A stretch of 64,000 bases of DNA, from positions 116,567 through 180,566 of the forward strand of contig JAMCZQ010000002.1 in NCBI GenBank assembly GCA_023485295.1, written 5' to 3'. Position 1 is the first letter of the stretch. Each line of letters opens with the position of its first letter. The notes under the pieces are model-generated. The model had not been told where the DNA came from. It saw only the letters and a program-made list of their open reading frames with translations, and searched no databases. Origin of the DNA: Candidatus Marsarchaeota archaeon (lineage in GTDB: Archaea > Micrarchaeota > Micrarchaeia > Micrarchaeales > Micrarchaeaceae). The translations under genes and the position numbers were made by a program. This document shows positions 1 to 8,524 of the stretch, piece by piece.

Positions 1-1617
1 TGCCGGAATCGCATCTATGCCCTGCAGATACAACGATCCTACTTGTGCGCTTGAAAGCGTCGAATTGTATATCTGTACATTGGCCATGCTGCCATTATAA
101 GGGCCTATGCCGAGGGCAGCCTGTCCAAGCGCCAGGTCATCTAAGGAATAAGGCCCTGCAGGTATGCTGTTTACAGTGTATGGCGGCTCGCCATTTGCGT
201 AAATAGTGGCTATTCCGTTGGAAACCGCAACTGCCAAAAAGCTCCATGTGCTATTGCCTATTCCATACGCATGGTATGTGCTTGCGCCTATCCCTACCTC
301 TTCATCACCAGAGTCTGCCTTTGCATTCTGCCCGAAGCCGCTGTTCAGCAGCAGTTCAAATGGATTTGTGCCCTGTGTGTTTATCAGCGAATAGCCATCA
401 GTGCTGGTAATCTTTGCAAGGCTCTGCGGCCTTACCCAGAGCGCTACGGTAAAATTGTCAGTGCTCAAGCTCAGCGGCGTTATTATATTTCCAGAGCCGC
501 TGAAATACGCCACCTGCCTGGCCTCTGCACCGAATGTGAATATTCCATTCCTGGATCTCTTATAAGGCTCACCTTGGGCCCTCTGGAAGAACGATGCAGC
601 ATACGGTGACGCATAGTAAAAGCCGCTTTCTGCAGCGCTTTGTATTTTCGAAGTGTTGAGCAGCTCTAAAGCCGGCCCGTCAATGAGCAGCCTTGGAGAT
701 GTGTTCAGGTACTGCATTATTGTGCTATTCGAGTACACAAGGTACGGCCTGAGAGGCGTAGAAGAATTCGATATGTTGGTCACAAGCCCCGCCATGCCGC
801 ATACATACTGGCCAATGTACTCTGCATTGGGGGTAGCAAGTATGAAGTTGCCGTTCCTGTAATTCGAGGATATATCGGTGCATGTAGGCTCGCCCTTTAC
901 ATACACCACAGTGCCATATGCAAACATGAGCGGCCCGGTAGAGCCGCGTTCCGCAGATATGTTTCCAACTATCGTTGCGTTTGGCAGCACTGCCCCTTGC
1001 AGCGAAGAGTTGAATCCCTGCTCTGCAGCTATCAGTGATGGCATCGAGCTCAGCACTATGGTCGCATTTGTATCTATCGGGTAATCAAGGGTTATGCCGC
1101 TGCTCGTATTCAATGCCGCAAACCCGCGAACGTCGGCCCCGATTGCAAAAGGCGATGCCATCTTTACCGACAGCGTTATGTTGCTGAGATTCGCAGTAAA
1201 GCCCTCGGTTAGCGCCTCAAGCCTGAATTCGCTTATAGACTTCTCAAGGCTTGAATTGAAATAGCTCTCGTTTTCGTAGAAGCTGCCGTTATAAAGCATG
1301 CCCTCAAGCAGGCCCTGCGTATTGTTAACAAACCTGTCGTTCCTCTGGGCAGGCGAAGCTTCGAAATATGTAAAGCTGTTCAGGGCTTTGCCAAGGCCTG
1401 AGTATAGAAAAGCGGATATCCCGAGATTTATGCTCTGCGCAAAATTTCCCGAAGCAAGGCTTTGTGCCACCGCGGAAGACAAATTGTCATAATTTATATT
1501 CAGCACTACATACGTTATTACCTCTCCTAGCATGAGTATGAATATGACTATCGTAAGTAGCGTCAAAAGCACGCCTTTGTGGCTGCCCTTTGCCTTGCTG
1601 TGCGAAATCAATTCCAT
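1..1617 (-). CDS. Prepilin-like surface protein with LamG domain (3' end beyond window)
   Basis: The frame is open from an ATG at 1617 to base 1, so at least 539 residues are visible and the C-terminus lies outside the window. It starts with a short Lys/His-rich stretch, then one membrane helix (about residues 14-42), then a long extracellular part rich in N-x-S/T sequons. The last ~180 visible residues have the features of a LamG/concanavalin A-like fold (Laminin_G_3 type), including ALWVRPQ and the closing NGSMANVQIYN followed by a Tyr/Leu helix and Gly, as in the upstream operon genes. The start overlaps the end of the 620-aa gene by 10 nt, so translation is probably coupled. It is likely a membrane- or pilus-anchored lectin-like protein; the ligand is unknown. 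Confidence 0.75.
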   Translation of the reverse strand, partial: MELISHSKAKGSHKGVLLTLLTIVIFILMLGEVITYVVLNINYDNLSSAVAQSLASGNFAQSINLGISAFLYSGLGKALNSFTYFEASPAQRNDRFVNNTQGLLEGMLYNGSFYENESYFNSSLEKSISEFRLEALTEGFTANLSNITLSVKMASPFAIGADVRGFAALNTSSGITLDYPIDTNATIVLSSMPSLIAAEQGFNSSLQGAVLPNATIVGNISAERGSTGPLMFAYGTVVYVKGEPTCTDISSNYRNGNFILATPNAEYIGQYVCGMAGLVTNISNSSTPLRPYLVYSNSTIMQYLNTSPRLLIDGPALELLNTSKIQSAAESGFYYASPYAASFFQRAQGEPYKRSRNGIFTFGAEARQVAYFSGSGNIITPLSLSTDNFTVALWVRPQSLAKITSTDGYSLINTQGTNPFELLLNSGFGQNAKADSGDEEVGIGASTYHAYGIGNSTWSFLAVAVSNGIATIYANGEPPYTVNSIPAGPYSLDDLALGQAALGIGPYNGSMANVQIYNSTLSSAQVGSLYLQGIDAIPA

Positions 1618-3470
1618 ATAACTACGCTTATATTGTACATTCCAGACTTCCCGTGCTGCCGCAGCAGCACCGGCACGGAAGATTTGCTTATCTCATAAGC
1701 ATTCACTATCGTCGGCGGCGTATACGCCACTTGCATAAAGCTTACTTCATACGGTATTCCTGCATCTCCATTTCCGCTGTAGTCCTCGGTGTTGCCTATT
1801 AGCGGCCACCACCCTACCAGTTTTTCATTCGGAAGCGCAAGCCCCCCAAGCCCTCCATTGCCTATGCCTACGATAGCATCCGGCGGCAGGGCTTCATCAT
1901 AAAGCTGCACGTTTGCAATAGAGCCATTGAACGTCCCACTTATTGATCCAGGCTCACCGCTTGCTCCTATTATCAAAGGCCCGGAATTCAGAAGCACTTC
2001 GCCTTTTTCGGTTAAATTGTATACGAGCCCTCCATCAATGCTTACATTGAGCTGTGTTGTATTGTGTGTTATCTCAACACCAGCCCATGTCCTCGGTTTT
2101 ATCAGGCCTTCCTGCGTGCAATTCCATTCGTCTCCAGGGGTGGTTCCATTTAGTAATACGCATACGCTTCCGAACTTGTCGATTCCGAACTTGAAGCTGC
2201 CATATTTATTTAATATGATGCACGAAGGCGCAGTAGCATTGCCGCAAGTCCCCAATCCCTCTGGGTATATCCATGCGGCGAAGGTCATCGCTGGCCTGCC
2301 AACATAAAGCGGGCTGTTGTTGTAAATCAGATCGTAGCTGCCTTCTGATACGTTGAAGTACGGCACGCTCTCAGAAGCGGAATAATTCCTGTTTATGTAT
2401 ATGCCTGCACGCGGCTGCCCTAGCACCGAATCGTTCAGGAGGAATTGGGCGTACATGCTGTCGTTGCTCATGTAAAGCTCGCTTATAGTCTGCATAAGGC
2501 TTTCGTTCATGCTTGCGTTGTACTGCCCTATCGGGAGGTAATCGGTCCTGACGAAATTGACGTTGTGCGGCTTCCCGTCATTCCCGCTGCCGCTGTAGTC
2601 GTTTGCGTTCTCATCAAGCGGCCACCATCCAAGAAGCCCAGCGTTTCCTATCGGTACGCTGTTTATGGCGCTTTTGTAAAGCTGGTATATCTTGCTTGGG
2701 TTTAGCACGCTTGCATAAAGCTGCACGTTCGCAATGTAGCCTGTGAAATTGTAAAAGCCGACGTTGTTAGGTGCAGTAGGCCCTGCCCTTGAAGTACCAA
2801 ACACTATGCCATATATATGATATGGATAGCTTGTGCCTATGGTGCCCACTTGCTTGCCATTTATGAAAACCGCTTCTGAAGTACTGTTCTGCCTTAGTAT
2901 CACGTTTGTCCAGGTGTTTTCAGGTACGCTTCCAGCTGGCGTGGTTATGCAGTTCTCATCAATGCCATTTATGTAGAGGCCGCCGCTAATGTTGTACGAT
3001 ATCACTATCGAGGAAGTTGAATTCCCAAGGAAAATTATGACGCTGCTGTTGTTTGCGCCAGGCACATTGATCCCGGATCCTGCAGCGTACCTTCCTGGGG
3101 CTGTCGGTTTAACCCAGAAGGATATGGTCAGGGCTTCCTTTGAAATAGGTTCAGTTGGTGCGGTTATGTAACTGCCATTCGAAAGGAAACCTGCATATCC
3201 AAAAGGCTCGCTGCTGCTTGGCAGCTTGTACGGCTGCAGCGGAGGCAGCGCAACGCCGCTCTGCAGTATGCTTGCCAATTCGGTCGAAAGCATGTTGTTC
3301 AATACGCTAAGCGCCTCTTGCGATGAGGATGCGCTTGCTGCTATCGGATTTGTAAAATGAACGAAAAGCAGCAGCGAAACAGCTGCACTTGCCACTATGA
3401 GAGAGAATACCGCATCTAGCGTAAATATGAAGCCCTTGTAGTTTCTTCTCTTCAGGCAGTTCATCCGCAT
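1608..3470 (-). CDS. Prepilin-like protein with two LamG (ConA-like lectin) domains
   Basis: 620 aa. A basic N-terminus (residues 1-12) leads into a hydrophobic helix (about 13-37, KGFIFTLDAVFSLIVAS) of the archaeal type IV prepilin kind. Two LamG-type domains follow, each with a sheet signature (ALTISFWVKP; AMTFAAWIYP) and a closing IANVQLY element. GWWPL followed by a DYSGSGNDG/DYSGNGDAG-type motif appears near residues 281 and 555; this is the usual opening strand of Laminin_G_3 domains. Many N-glycosylation sequons are present. Stop and start overlap with the neighbours (TGATG with the 190-aa gene upstream, 10 nt with the gene downstream), so it is the third gene of a tight operon. The likely role is a surface adhesin; the sugar ligand cannot be read from sequence. 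Confidence 0.8.
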   Translation of the reverse strand: MRMNCLKRRNYKGFIFTLDAVFSLIVASAAVSLLLFVHFTNPIAASASSSQEALSVLNNMLSTELASILQSGVALPPLQPYKLPSSSEPFGYAGFLSNGSYITAPTEPISKEALTISFWVKPTAPGRYAAGSGINVPGANNSSVIIFLGNSTSSIVISYNISGGLYINGIDENCITTPAGSVPENTWTNVILRQNSTSEAVFINGKQVGTIGTSYPYHIYGIVFGTSRAGPTAPNNVGFYNFTGYIANVQLYASVLNPSKIYQLYKSAINSVPIGNAGLLGWWPLDENANDYSGSGNDGKPHNVNFVRTDYLPIGQYNASMNESLMQTISELYMSNDSMYAQFLLNDSVLGQPRAGIYINRNYSASESVPYFNVSEGSYDLIYNNSPLYVGRPAMTFAAWIYPEGLGTCGNATAPSCIILNKYGSFKFGIDKFGSVCVLLNGTTPGDEWNCTQEGLIKPRTWAGVEITHNTTQLNVSIDGGLVYNLTEKGEVLLNSGPLIIGASGEPGSISGTFNGSIANVQLYDEALPPDAIVGIGNGGLGGLALPNEKLVGWWPLIGNTEDYSGNGDAGIPYEVSFMQVAYTPPTIVNAYEISKSSVPVLLRQHGKSGMYNISVVIWN

Positions 3471-4042
3471 CAGCTTATTGCTATTGGCTCATTCGTCCAT
3501 ACAATTATTTCCATAAGCACAGGCTCGCTCGCGAACACTGACCTGTCCTTATACACATATGTTGTCAGCGCCCCATGGCTTGAAGGGTTGCTACCTATTG
3601 TGATGTTTATGTCCTTGCCTGTAATGCTTATGTAATAATCATAACCGATTCCGAGCAGAGGCTTTGTCGCCTGATAATCGCTTGAATTGTGGTCGGCCAT
3701 TGCAAGAAGCGCATATACTTTCGAAGGGTCAAGTGCGCTGCTCTCTGGGGTACTGGTCAGGCCTATGCCAACAGTGCCCCACGTAGAGGTATTCGAGGTG
3801 TTGATCAGCGCCTGCCAATCCGCTGGCACTCCTGGTGTTAGCAGCTTTTCCGCAAGTGCCTGTGCCTCAAACTGCATAAGCTCGGTCCCGCTTCCGTAGC
3901 TCAGGGCAAGCTGTGTGTTTATGTTGTACCATGCATAAGCAAGTATAGTCATTGCTACGGTGAATATTATAATTGCAAATATTATGTCGAAGCTCCAGAA
4001 TTGGGCCTTCATCATTTTTTTCTTTGCAAAATCAATATCCAT
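3470..4042 (-). CDS. Small type IV prepilin-like protein
   Basis: 190 aa. A charged N-terminus with several lysines is followed by a long hydrophobic helix (about residues 14-40, FWSFDIIFAIIIFTVAM) and a Ser/Thr/Asn-rich globular part with no domain I can name. Size and layout match archaeal pilin or minor-pilin subunits. It lies 9 nt after the stop of the 912-aa LamG gene, and its own end overlaps the next start, so all four genes should be one transcript. It could be the structural pilin that presents the larger LamG proteins, or simply another membrane-anchored surface protein. A classic class III cleavage motif is not obvious. Confidence 0.7.
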   Translation of the reverse strand: MDIDFAKKKMMKAQFWSFDIIFAIIIFTVAMTILAYAWYNINTQLALSYGSGTELMQFEAQALAEKLLTPGVPADWQALINTSNTSTWGTVGIGLTSTPESSALDPSKVYALLAMADHNSSDYQATKPLLGIGYDYYISITGKDINITIGSNPSSHGALTTYVYKDRSVFASEPVLMEIIVWTNEPIAIS

Positions 4043-4051
4043 GCAAATTCC

Positions 4052-6790
4052 TCAGCCGAAAGATATGCCAAACCTGCTTATTACTGGAAGCCCTTCTATA
4101 TAAAGCTGTTTTACCTGGTACGGGCTAAGCGTCGAATTGTATATCTGCACGTTTGCGATAGAGCCGTTGAAATCCATTGTACCGTTTAAGCTGCCAATGC
4201 TCAAGTTATATGATGTGGGCACTGGCGCAGCCGCAAGTGTGCAACTTTCGTTGATGCCGTCGAGGTAGACTGTAGCTACGTTAGATTCCATGCTAAGTGC
4301 CACAAACGACCAGATGTTGGGCTTTGCATAAAGCCCTACAGAGCAGCTGTACTGCCCGCCCAATACGGAGATTTGGCCATTATTGCTTACTATGAGTGCG
4401 GTTGTGTTAAGCTTTCCGCTTCCCCATCCAGCTATCGAGCCTTCGCCATATTTAGAATTCTGGTAAGAAGCTGGCCTTATCCAAGCTGCAATGGCTATTG
4501 GCGTCGAAGTCGGCATCCTTGGCTTGCGGTCTATTATCGAATTTCCAACCCCGGAGAACCCTGCAACATTGAGCGTGCTATTTACGAATGCGTTTATGAA
4601 TGCGATATTCTTAAAGTAAACGGAGTTTGAAGCAAGGGTGTAATTGTTTATGGCATAGTCATGCGGGCTACCGTCAAGCGGCCACCATCCCACAAGCCCT
4701 ACATCGCTAAGCGGTCCGCCTGCGAGGCCCTCATGGTACAGCTGCTCCACATAGGTCTGCGGCAGCGCAGTATTGTATACCTGAACGTCGCTTAGGCTGC
4801 CGTTGAATGTGCCCATGCCGCTTAGCAGGCCCCCTATATTCACCTGCTTTATCCATACCAAATCCGTGCCGTTTGCAGTGCTTTTGGCCACTACTTCGCC
4901 ATTTACATAAAGCAGAATCGAATTATTTGCCGCATTCCATACTCCTGTTACAAGGTATGGCTTGCCTGGGGTTATAACGCCGCCGGAAGGCGAAGGTGCC
5001 TCGCTGCCAGTGAGCGTATCAGCCACGTTGTTCCATCTCGCGACAGCAGGCCCGTTCGCGCTTTCAACTCCTATGCCAAAGACCTGCTGTGACCTAGGTA
5101 ACCCGGTCACAGCAGCTATATTCTGGGGGTAGCTGCCCTCTCCGGTATTGTTTATCCATGCCGAAATGCTTATGCTGTCGGTTTCGTTATTCGAAGTATT
5201 GTAATGCAAATAGCTTGACGATCCGTCAAATTCGCCGACCATCAAGTTCGTTACCGTCTCTTCATAAGGCAGCCATTTTCCGCTGGAAAAGTTGCCGTTA
5301 TTATAATATCCGCTAAAGTCGTAAGCCTTCTTTCCATGCCCTAGCTCAAGCGGCCACCATCCCACAAGATTGCCAACAGTAGATGAATTTCCGTTGAAAA
5401 GATATGCAGTGCCATTCAAGTTGCTGACGGAACCGTTTGACATTGTAAACAATGTCACATTCCCATTCTGGTCGGTCCTTGCCGTCACGAAATCATGCAT
5501 CCCGTTAGGCTGAAGGTATGAAGGTTCAACGCTGTCAAAGCCGCTGTTTGTCACGAAGCCTACGAGCGCTGACGGAGCGCTGCCCCCATTCGTATAGGAT
5601 ACATGGGCCTTTTCCTCGTTTACTTCAGCATAGCTTACGTTGTAGCTTATCCCGTTGTTTCCGTTTCCTACGAAGCTGTCTGGGCTACCGTCAAGCGGCC
5701 ACCACCCATACAGGCTGTTCTGCGATATCGGGCTTGCGGCAACGCCAGCATAATAAAGCGATCTTATCTGGTTTGGCGAGAGTGGTTTGTCGTAAACCTG
5801 CAAGTTCGTTATGTCACCATATATTACATTTCCCGGGCCTATGTAGTCAGGCGCATATGTTCCGATATCTGGCGAGGCTATGAGGCCTGACGGATTGCGG
5901 TAGCTGAATCCGCAGCCCTCGGCCCCTGCATTTATCGACAAATTAGCCTTGCTGCCGTTCACCACTTCAGTTACGAAGTACCATTTGTTTATGTTTGCAG
6001 GAACGCTGCAAGTTGAATTTGTCCCTGTGGCATTCTTGAGCACAAGCACGAAGGCGCCAGATGAGTAACTCGGATAAGCGTTTGGCACCGCCTTGAGCCC
6101 TATGTACGGCTGGTCCAATGCGTCGGTCCACCATTCTGGAGCTCCGCTGGAAGAATTGAACCCTGCTATGTAAACCCAGCCTGAAATCGTCAGCGCGTCA
6201 ATCGGCAGGGACTGCGTCGTATTGGTCGCTATGTAGCTGTTTTCCCCGTTGAATTTCGCTGCTTTGGTGGTGCCTTTGCTCTGAATATATAAGGAGTCTG
6301 GCACATACGCCACGCTAGGGGGCGCCTCGTCTATGTATATGATGCCTCCAGAGTCCGTTATAGTAACAAAGCCTGTGTAAGTCGATATGTTGTATGTGTT
6401 TACGCCGTCTATGCTGCTGATAAGCGTGCCATTTATTATGGGGTTCCTTATCGAGCTGTAAGCTATGGCTTCGGACTGCGTGACGCCTATAATGACATTG
6501 GCCTCTATAACCCCTGAAGTTGATATGAACAGTTTATATGGATTTGTGCTTGTCACAGGCGGCACCGGCACTGTCGCGGTATAGCCGTTCCCTGCTATCA
6601 GCGCCTGGTCCAGGTGTACTGCAATATCCTCGACAGCAAGCTGCAAAGACTGGTATTCGTCCGAACTTAGACTTGCAGCCCTCTCATTTACAACAAGCGC
6701 AAATATAATGACGAATATAAGCAGCACTATGGAGTAGACTATTAAGAATTCAAGGGCTATCTGCCCTTTCCTGGAGCCTCCGAGCATCAT
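4052..6790 (-). CDS. Class III signal peptide protein with three LamG lectin-like domains
   Basis: 912 aa. The N-terminus has a clear class III (prepilin/archaellin-type) signal: basic residues, then KGQIALEFLIVYSIV, matching the Q-x-x-x-E-(F/Y)-L pattern, with a hydrophobic helix to about residue 35. A pilin-type region to about 160 is followed by three LamG/ConA-like units; GWWPL motifs sit near residues 362, 480 and 701, and each unit closes with an NGSxxxVQxYN element (the last near residue 890). N-glycosylation sequons are dense. It is the first gene of the operon; an AT-rich stretch at about 6814-6826 (TTTATTTATT on the minus strand) is placed like a TATA box. After cleavage it should enter a pilus-like fibre or stay membrane-anchored, exposing lectin domains. 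The ligand is unknown. Confidence 0.85.
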   Translation of the reverse strand: MMLGGSRKGQIALEFLIVYSIVLLIFVIIFALVVNERAASLSSDEYQSLQLAVEDIAVHLDQALIAGNGYTATVPVPPVTSTNPYKLFISTSGVIEANVIIGVTQSEAIAYSSIRNPIINGTLISSIDGVNTYNISTYTGFVTITDSGGIIYIDEAPPSVAYVPDSLYIQSKGTTKAAKFNGENSYIATNTTQSLPIDALTISGWVYIAGFNSSSGAPEWWTDALDQPYIGLKAVPNAYPSYSSGAFVLVLKNATGTNSTCSVPANINKWYFVTEVVNGSKANLSINAGAEGCGFSYRNPSGLIASPDIGTYAPDYIGPGNVIYGDITNLQVYDKPLSPNQIRSLYYAGVAASPISQNSLYGWWPLDGSPDSFVGNGNNGISYNVSYAEVNEEKAHVSYTNGGSAPSALVGFVTNSGFDSVEPSYLQPNGMHDFVTARTDQNGNVTLFTMSNGSVSNLNGTAYLFNGNSSTVGNLVGWWPLELGHGKKAYDFSGYYNNGNFSSGKWLPYEETVTNLMVGEFDGSSSYLHYNTSNNETDSISISAWINNTGEGSYPQNIAAVTGLPRSQQVFGIGVESANGPAVARWNNVADTLTGSEAPSPSGGVITPGKPYLVTGVWNAANNSILLYVNGEVVAKSTANGTDLVWIKQVNIGGLLSGMGTFNGSLSDVQVYNTALPQTYVEQLYHEGLAGGPLSDVGLVGWWPLDGSPHDYAINNYTLASNSVYFKNIAFINAFVNSTLNVAGFSGVGNSIIDRKPRMPTSTPIAIAAWIRPASYQNSKYGEGSIAGWGSGKLNTTALIVSNNGQISVLGGQYSCSVGLYAKPNIWSFVALSMESNVATVYLDGINESCTLAAAPVPTSYNLSIGSLNGTMDFNGSIANVQIYNSTLSPYQVKQLYIEGLPVISRFGISFG

Positions 6791-6851
6791 ATCGATTAGT
6801 TATTAAGACAGCAATAAATAAATAGATAATTTATGAAAAGCAGCGTAGCAT

Positions 6852-7439
6852 CTATGCACAGGAGCCCATGAGTGCGAGCAAAACAAAAAAAAGCAGCACT
6901 CCTTCATTCAGGAAAATAAGCGCCCCGATGAAATTCTGCGCATTCAGGTAGCCATTCAGCGAGCTGAACATCACAGAGTAAAGCGTAAGGAAGCCAAGCA
7001 GCACAAGGACAAGCGATGCATAATTCATTGCGCCTTTGCACGTGCCGCGCCAGTTGTTGTGCGGCTTCTTGTATGCCAGCGCAAAAACAGCAAAGGCTAT
7101 GAAAAGTATTGCAATACCTTCTGCTGCATTTTGCGTGATTACCAAGGTCTTTACAAATTCGAATGCCAGATCAGGGACGATCACGACGAGCTCAGCAAGC
7201 CCGCCAGCAAGAAAAAGCAGCATGCCGGCCCTTTTTAAGCTTCTGTCTGATGCCCTTTTGGATGCATGCGGCGATGCATCCTTGGCATACATCAACGAGA
7301 ACGCTGCCACTCCTGCAAGTATGAGCAGGATTCCCACTGCAACTGCAAAAGAGGTGTAGTAGAACAGCGCATTGGCCGCATTGAATGCTGCGCATGCCAG
7401 CATGAAAGCCACAATGCCTATGAATGCGCTTCTTCGCAT
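6852..7439 (-). CDS. Hypothetical membrane protein, about six helices
   Basis: 195 aa with about six predicted membrane helices (near residues 5-25, 29-50, 70-90, 100-122, 138-158 and 168-192). A basic cytoplasmic loop lies around residues 55-70 (HASKRASDRSLKRAG). I do not recognise a family and see no catalytic motif. It lies between the LamG operon and hsp20 on the same strand but is separated from both by AT-rich spacers, so it is probably its own unit. Confidence 0.6.
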   Translation of the reverse strand: MRRSAFIGIVAFMLACAAFNAANALFYYTSFAVAVGILLILAGVAAFSLMYAKDASPHASKRASDRSLKRAGMLLFLAGGLAELVVIVPDLAFEFVKTLVITQNAAEGIAILFIAFAVFALAYKKPHNNWRGTCKGAMNYASLVLVLLGFLTLYSVMFSSLNGYLNAQNFIGALIFLNEGVLLFFVLLALMGSCA

Positions 7440-7468
7440 ACTAATATTTCATGCGTTATAAATAAAGC

Positions 7469-7503
7469 AATTTGCAAAATAAATTAAAATAAAATTAAAA
7501 AAG
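7469..7503 (-). terminator. T-rich terminator downstream of hsp20
   Basis: Read on the minus strand just after the hsp20 stop, the sequence has several T tracts (TTTTTTAATTTTATTTTAA) without a strong hairpin, as is typical of archaeal transcription termination. Confidence 0.55.
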
Positions 7504-7510
7504 AAGGGCT

Positions 7511-7975
7511 TCAGTCTACCTTTATCCCCTTGCCCACTGCGCTTTCGGCCTTGTCAACCTGTATCATCAACGTGCCGTTGTCCATCTTTGCCTTTGCGCT
7601 GCTAGGCTTTATCTGCTCCGGAAGGGCAACATTCCTGTAATAGCCCACCGAGGCGCGCTCTTTTGAATAATAGCCGCCATTTTTCTCTTCCCTCTCGCTG
7701 CTCTTCTCGGCCTTTATTACTATGTTATTGTCCAATACCTTCAGCTTGATATCCTTTTTATCCACTCCTGGCACGTCGATTTTTATTGTATATGAATCGC
7801 CGTTGTCTATTATGTCTGCGTCTGGCATCTTGTATGGGCTTGCTATGTACTCTGTCAGCAGCCTGTACGGCATTTTTGTCAGATAGTCGAAAAGGCTGTC
7901 CATGTTTTCCAATGCGCTAGAAGGCCTGAAAAGGTCCAGGGCGTCCTTGCTTGCTTTTCTCCTCTTGTCCTCCAT
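7511..7975 (-). CDS. hsp20: Small heat shock protein, Hsp20/alpha-crystallin family
   Basis: 154 aa from ATG at 7975, preferred over an in-frame GTG at 7984 because AGGTGAT sits four bases upstream as a ribosome-binding site. The alpha-crystallin domain covers about residues 45-145 (DSYTIKIDVPGVDKKDIKLKV, then a GTLMIQV strand). The C-terminal IKV is the I-x-I/V tail used for oligomer assembly. As a holdase it should bind unfolding proteins in the cytoplasm and hand them to DnaK/DnaJ/GrpE, encoded divergently next door. The shared intergenic region with the winged-helix gene carries a palindrome over its presumed TATA box, suggesting repression between heat shocks. Confidence 0.93.
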   Translation of the reverse strand: MEDKRRKASKDALDLFRPSSALENMDSLFDYLTKMPYRLLTEYIASPYKMPDADIIDNGDSYTIKIDVPGVDKKDIKLKVLDNNIVIKAEKSSEREEKNGGYYSKERASVGYYRNVALPEQIKPSSAKAKMDNGTLMIQVDKAESAVGKGIKVD

Positions 7976-8010
7976 CTCAATCACCTGTCAAAATTTATTT
8001 GATATTTCAA

Positions 8011-8025
8011 CTAATATATGATTAG
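8011..8025. promoter_or_regulatory. Palindrome in the hsp20/regulator intergenic region (candidate operator)
   Basis: CTAAT-N5-ATTAG is a perfect 5-bp inverted repeat. It overlaps the minus-strand AT box placed about 26 nt upstream of the expected hsp20 start site, and lies just upstream of the plus-strand TATA-like AAATATTTATATC (8032-8044) for the 8076 regulator. It could be the site of that winged-helix protein; this is inference from position only. Confidence 0.35.
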
Positions 8026-8075
8026 ATAGAAAAATATTTATATCTTTTGTTGCAATAATATATACTGCGATTCAT

Positions 8076-8516
8076 ATGCACATTGTTATACGCAGTGTTG
8101 AAAAGAGGCGAAGCACAAACCCAGCGGAATTTGTGCGCTGGATGTGCGAGGTTTTTGACCTTGCCAACACTGACGATAACGGCAAGGCCATAGAGCAAGA
8201 GATACTAGAAAAGCTTATAATTGCATCAAGGCTTAATACAGGTATTTCAAGCTCTGAAATAAAGCCCAGCAGCAACGTGGCGCGCAGCACAATCATATAC
8301 CATTTGAACAGGCTGATTGATACTGGCCTGGTGGTAAAGCGCGGCAGGAAATACTACCTCAGGGGCGCAGACATGACATCTGCAATAAAAGAGGTAGAAT
8401 ATGATATAGAAAGGGAAATGTCCAGCCTGCTGGATGCGGCTTCAGAATTCGACAGCATTTTGTCGGAGCAGATGGATCATATTAAAAACAGGTACGAAAC
8501 CAAAAGCAGGAGGTGA
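8076..8516 (+). CDS. Winged-helix regulator heading the grpE-dnaK-dnaJ block
   Basis: 146 aa. Residues about 45-105 form a winged helix-turn-helix (ISSSEIKPSSNVARSTIIYH as helix-turn-helix, then GRKYYLRG as the wing). The C-terminus (about 108-146) is an acidic, likely coiled-coil helix for dimerisation. ArsR/MarR-like winged-helix proteins beside hsp20 and chaperone genes act as heat-shock repressors in other archaea (Phr of Pyrococcus is the known case), although this is not clearly a Phr orthologue. Its end overlaps the region carrying the grpE ribosome-binding site, so it is probably co-transcribed with grpE. It is divergent from hsp20 across about 100 bp. Confidence 0.75.
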   Translation: MHIVIRSVEKRRSTNPAEFVRWMCEVFDLANTDDNGKAIEQEILEKLIIASRLNTGISSSEIKPSSNVARSTIIYHLNRLIDTGLVVKRGRKYYLRGADMTSAIKEVEYDIEREMSSLLDAASEFDSILSEQMDHIKNRYETKSRR

Positions 8517-8524
8517 AGCTTCAA

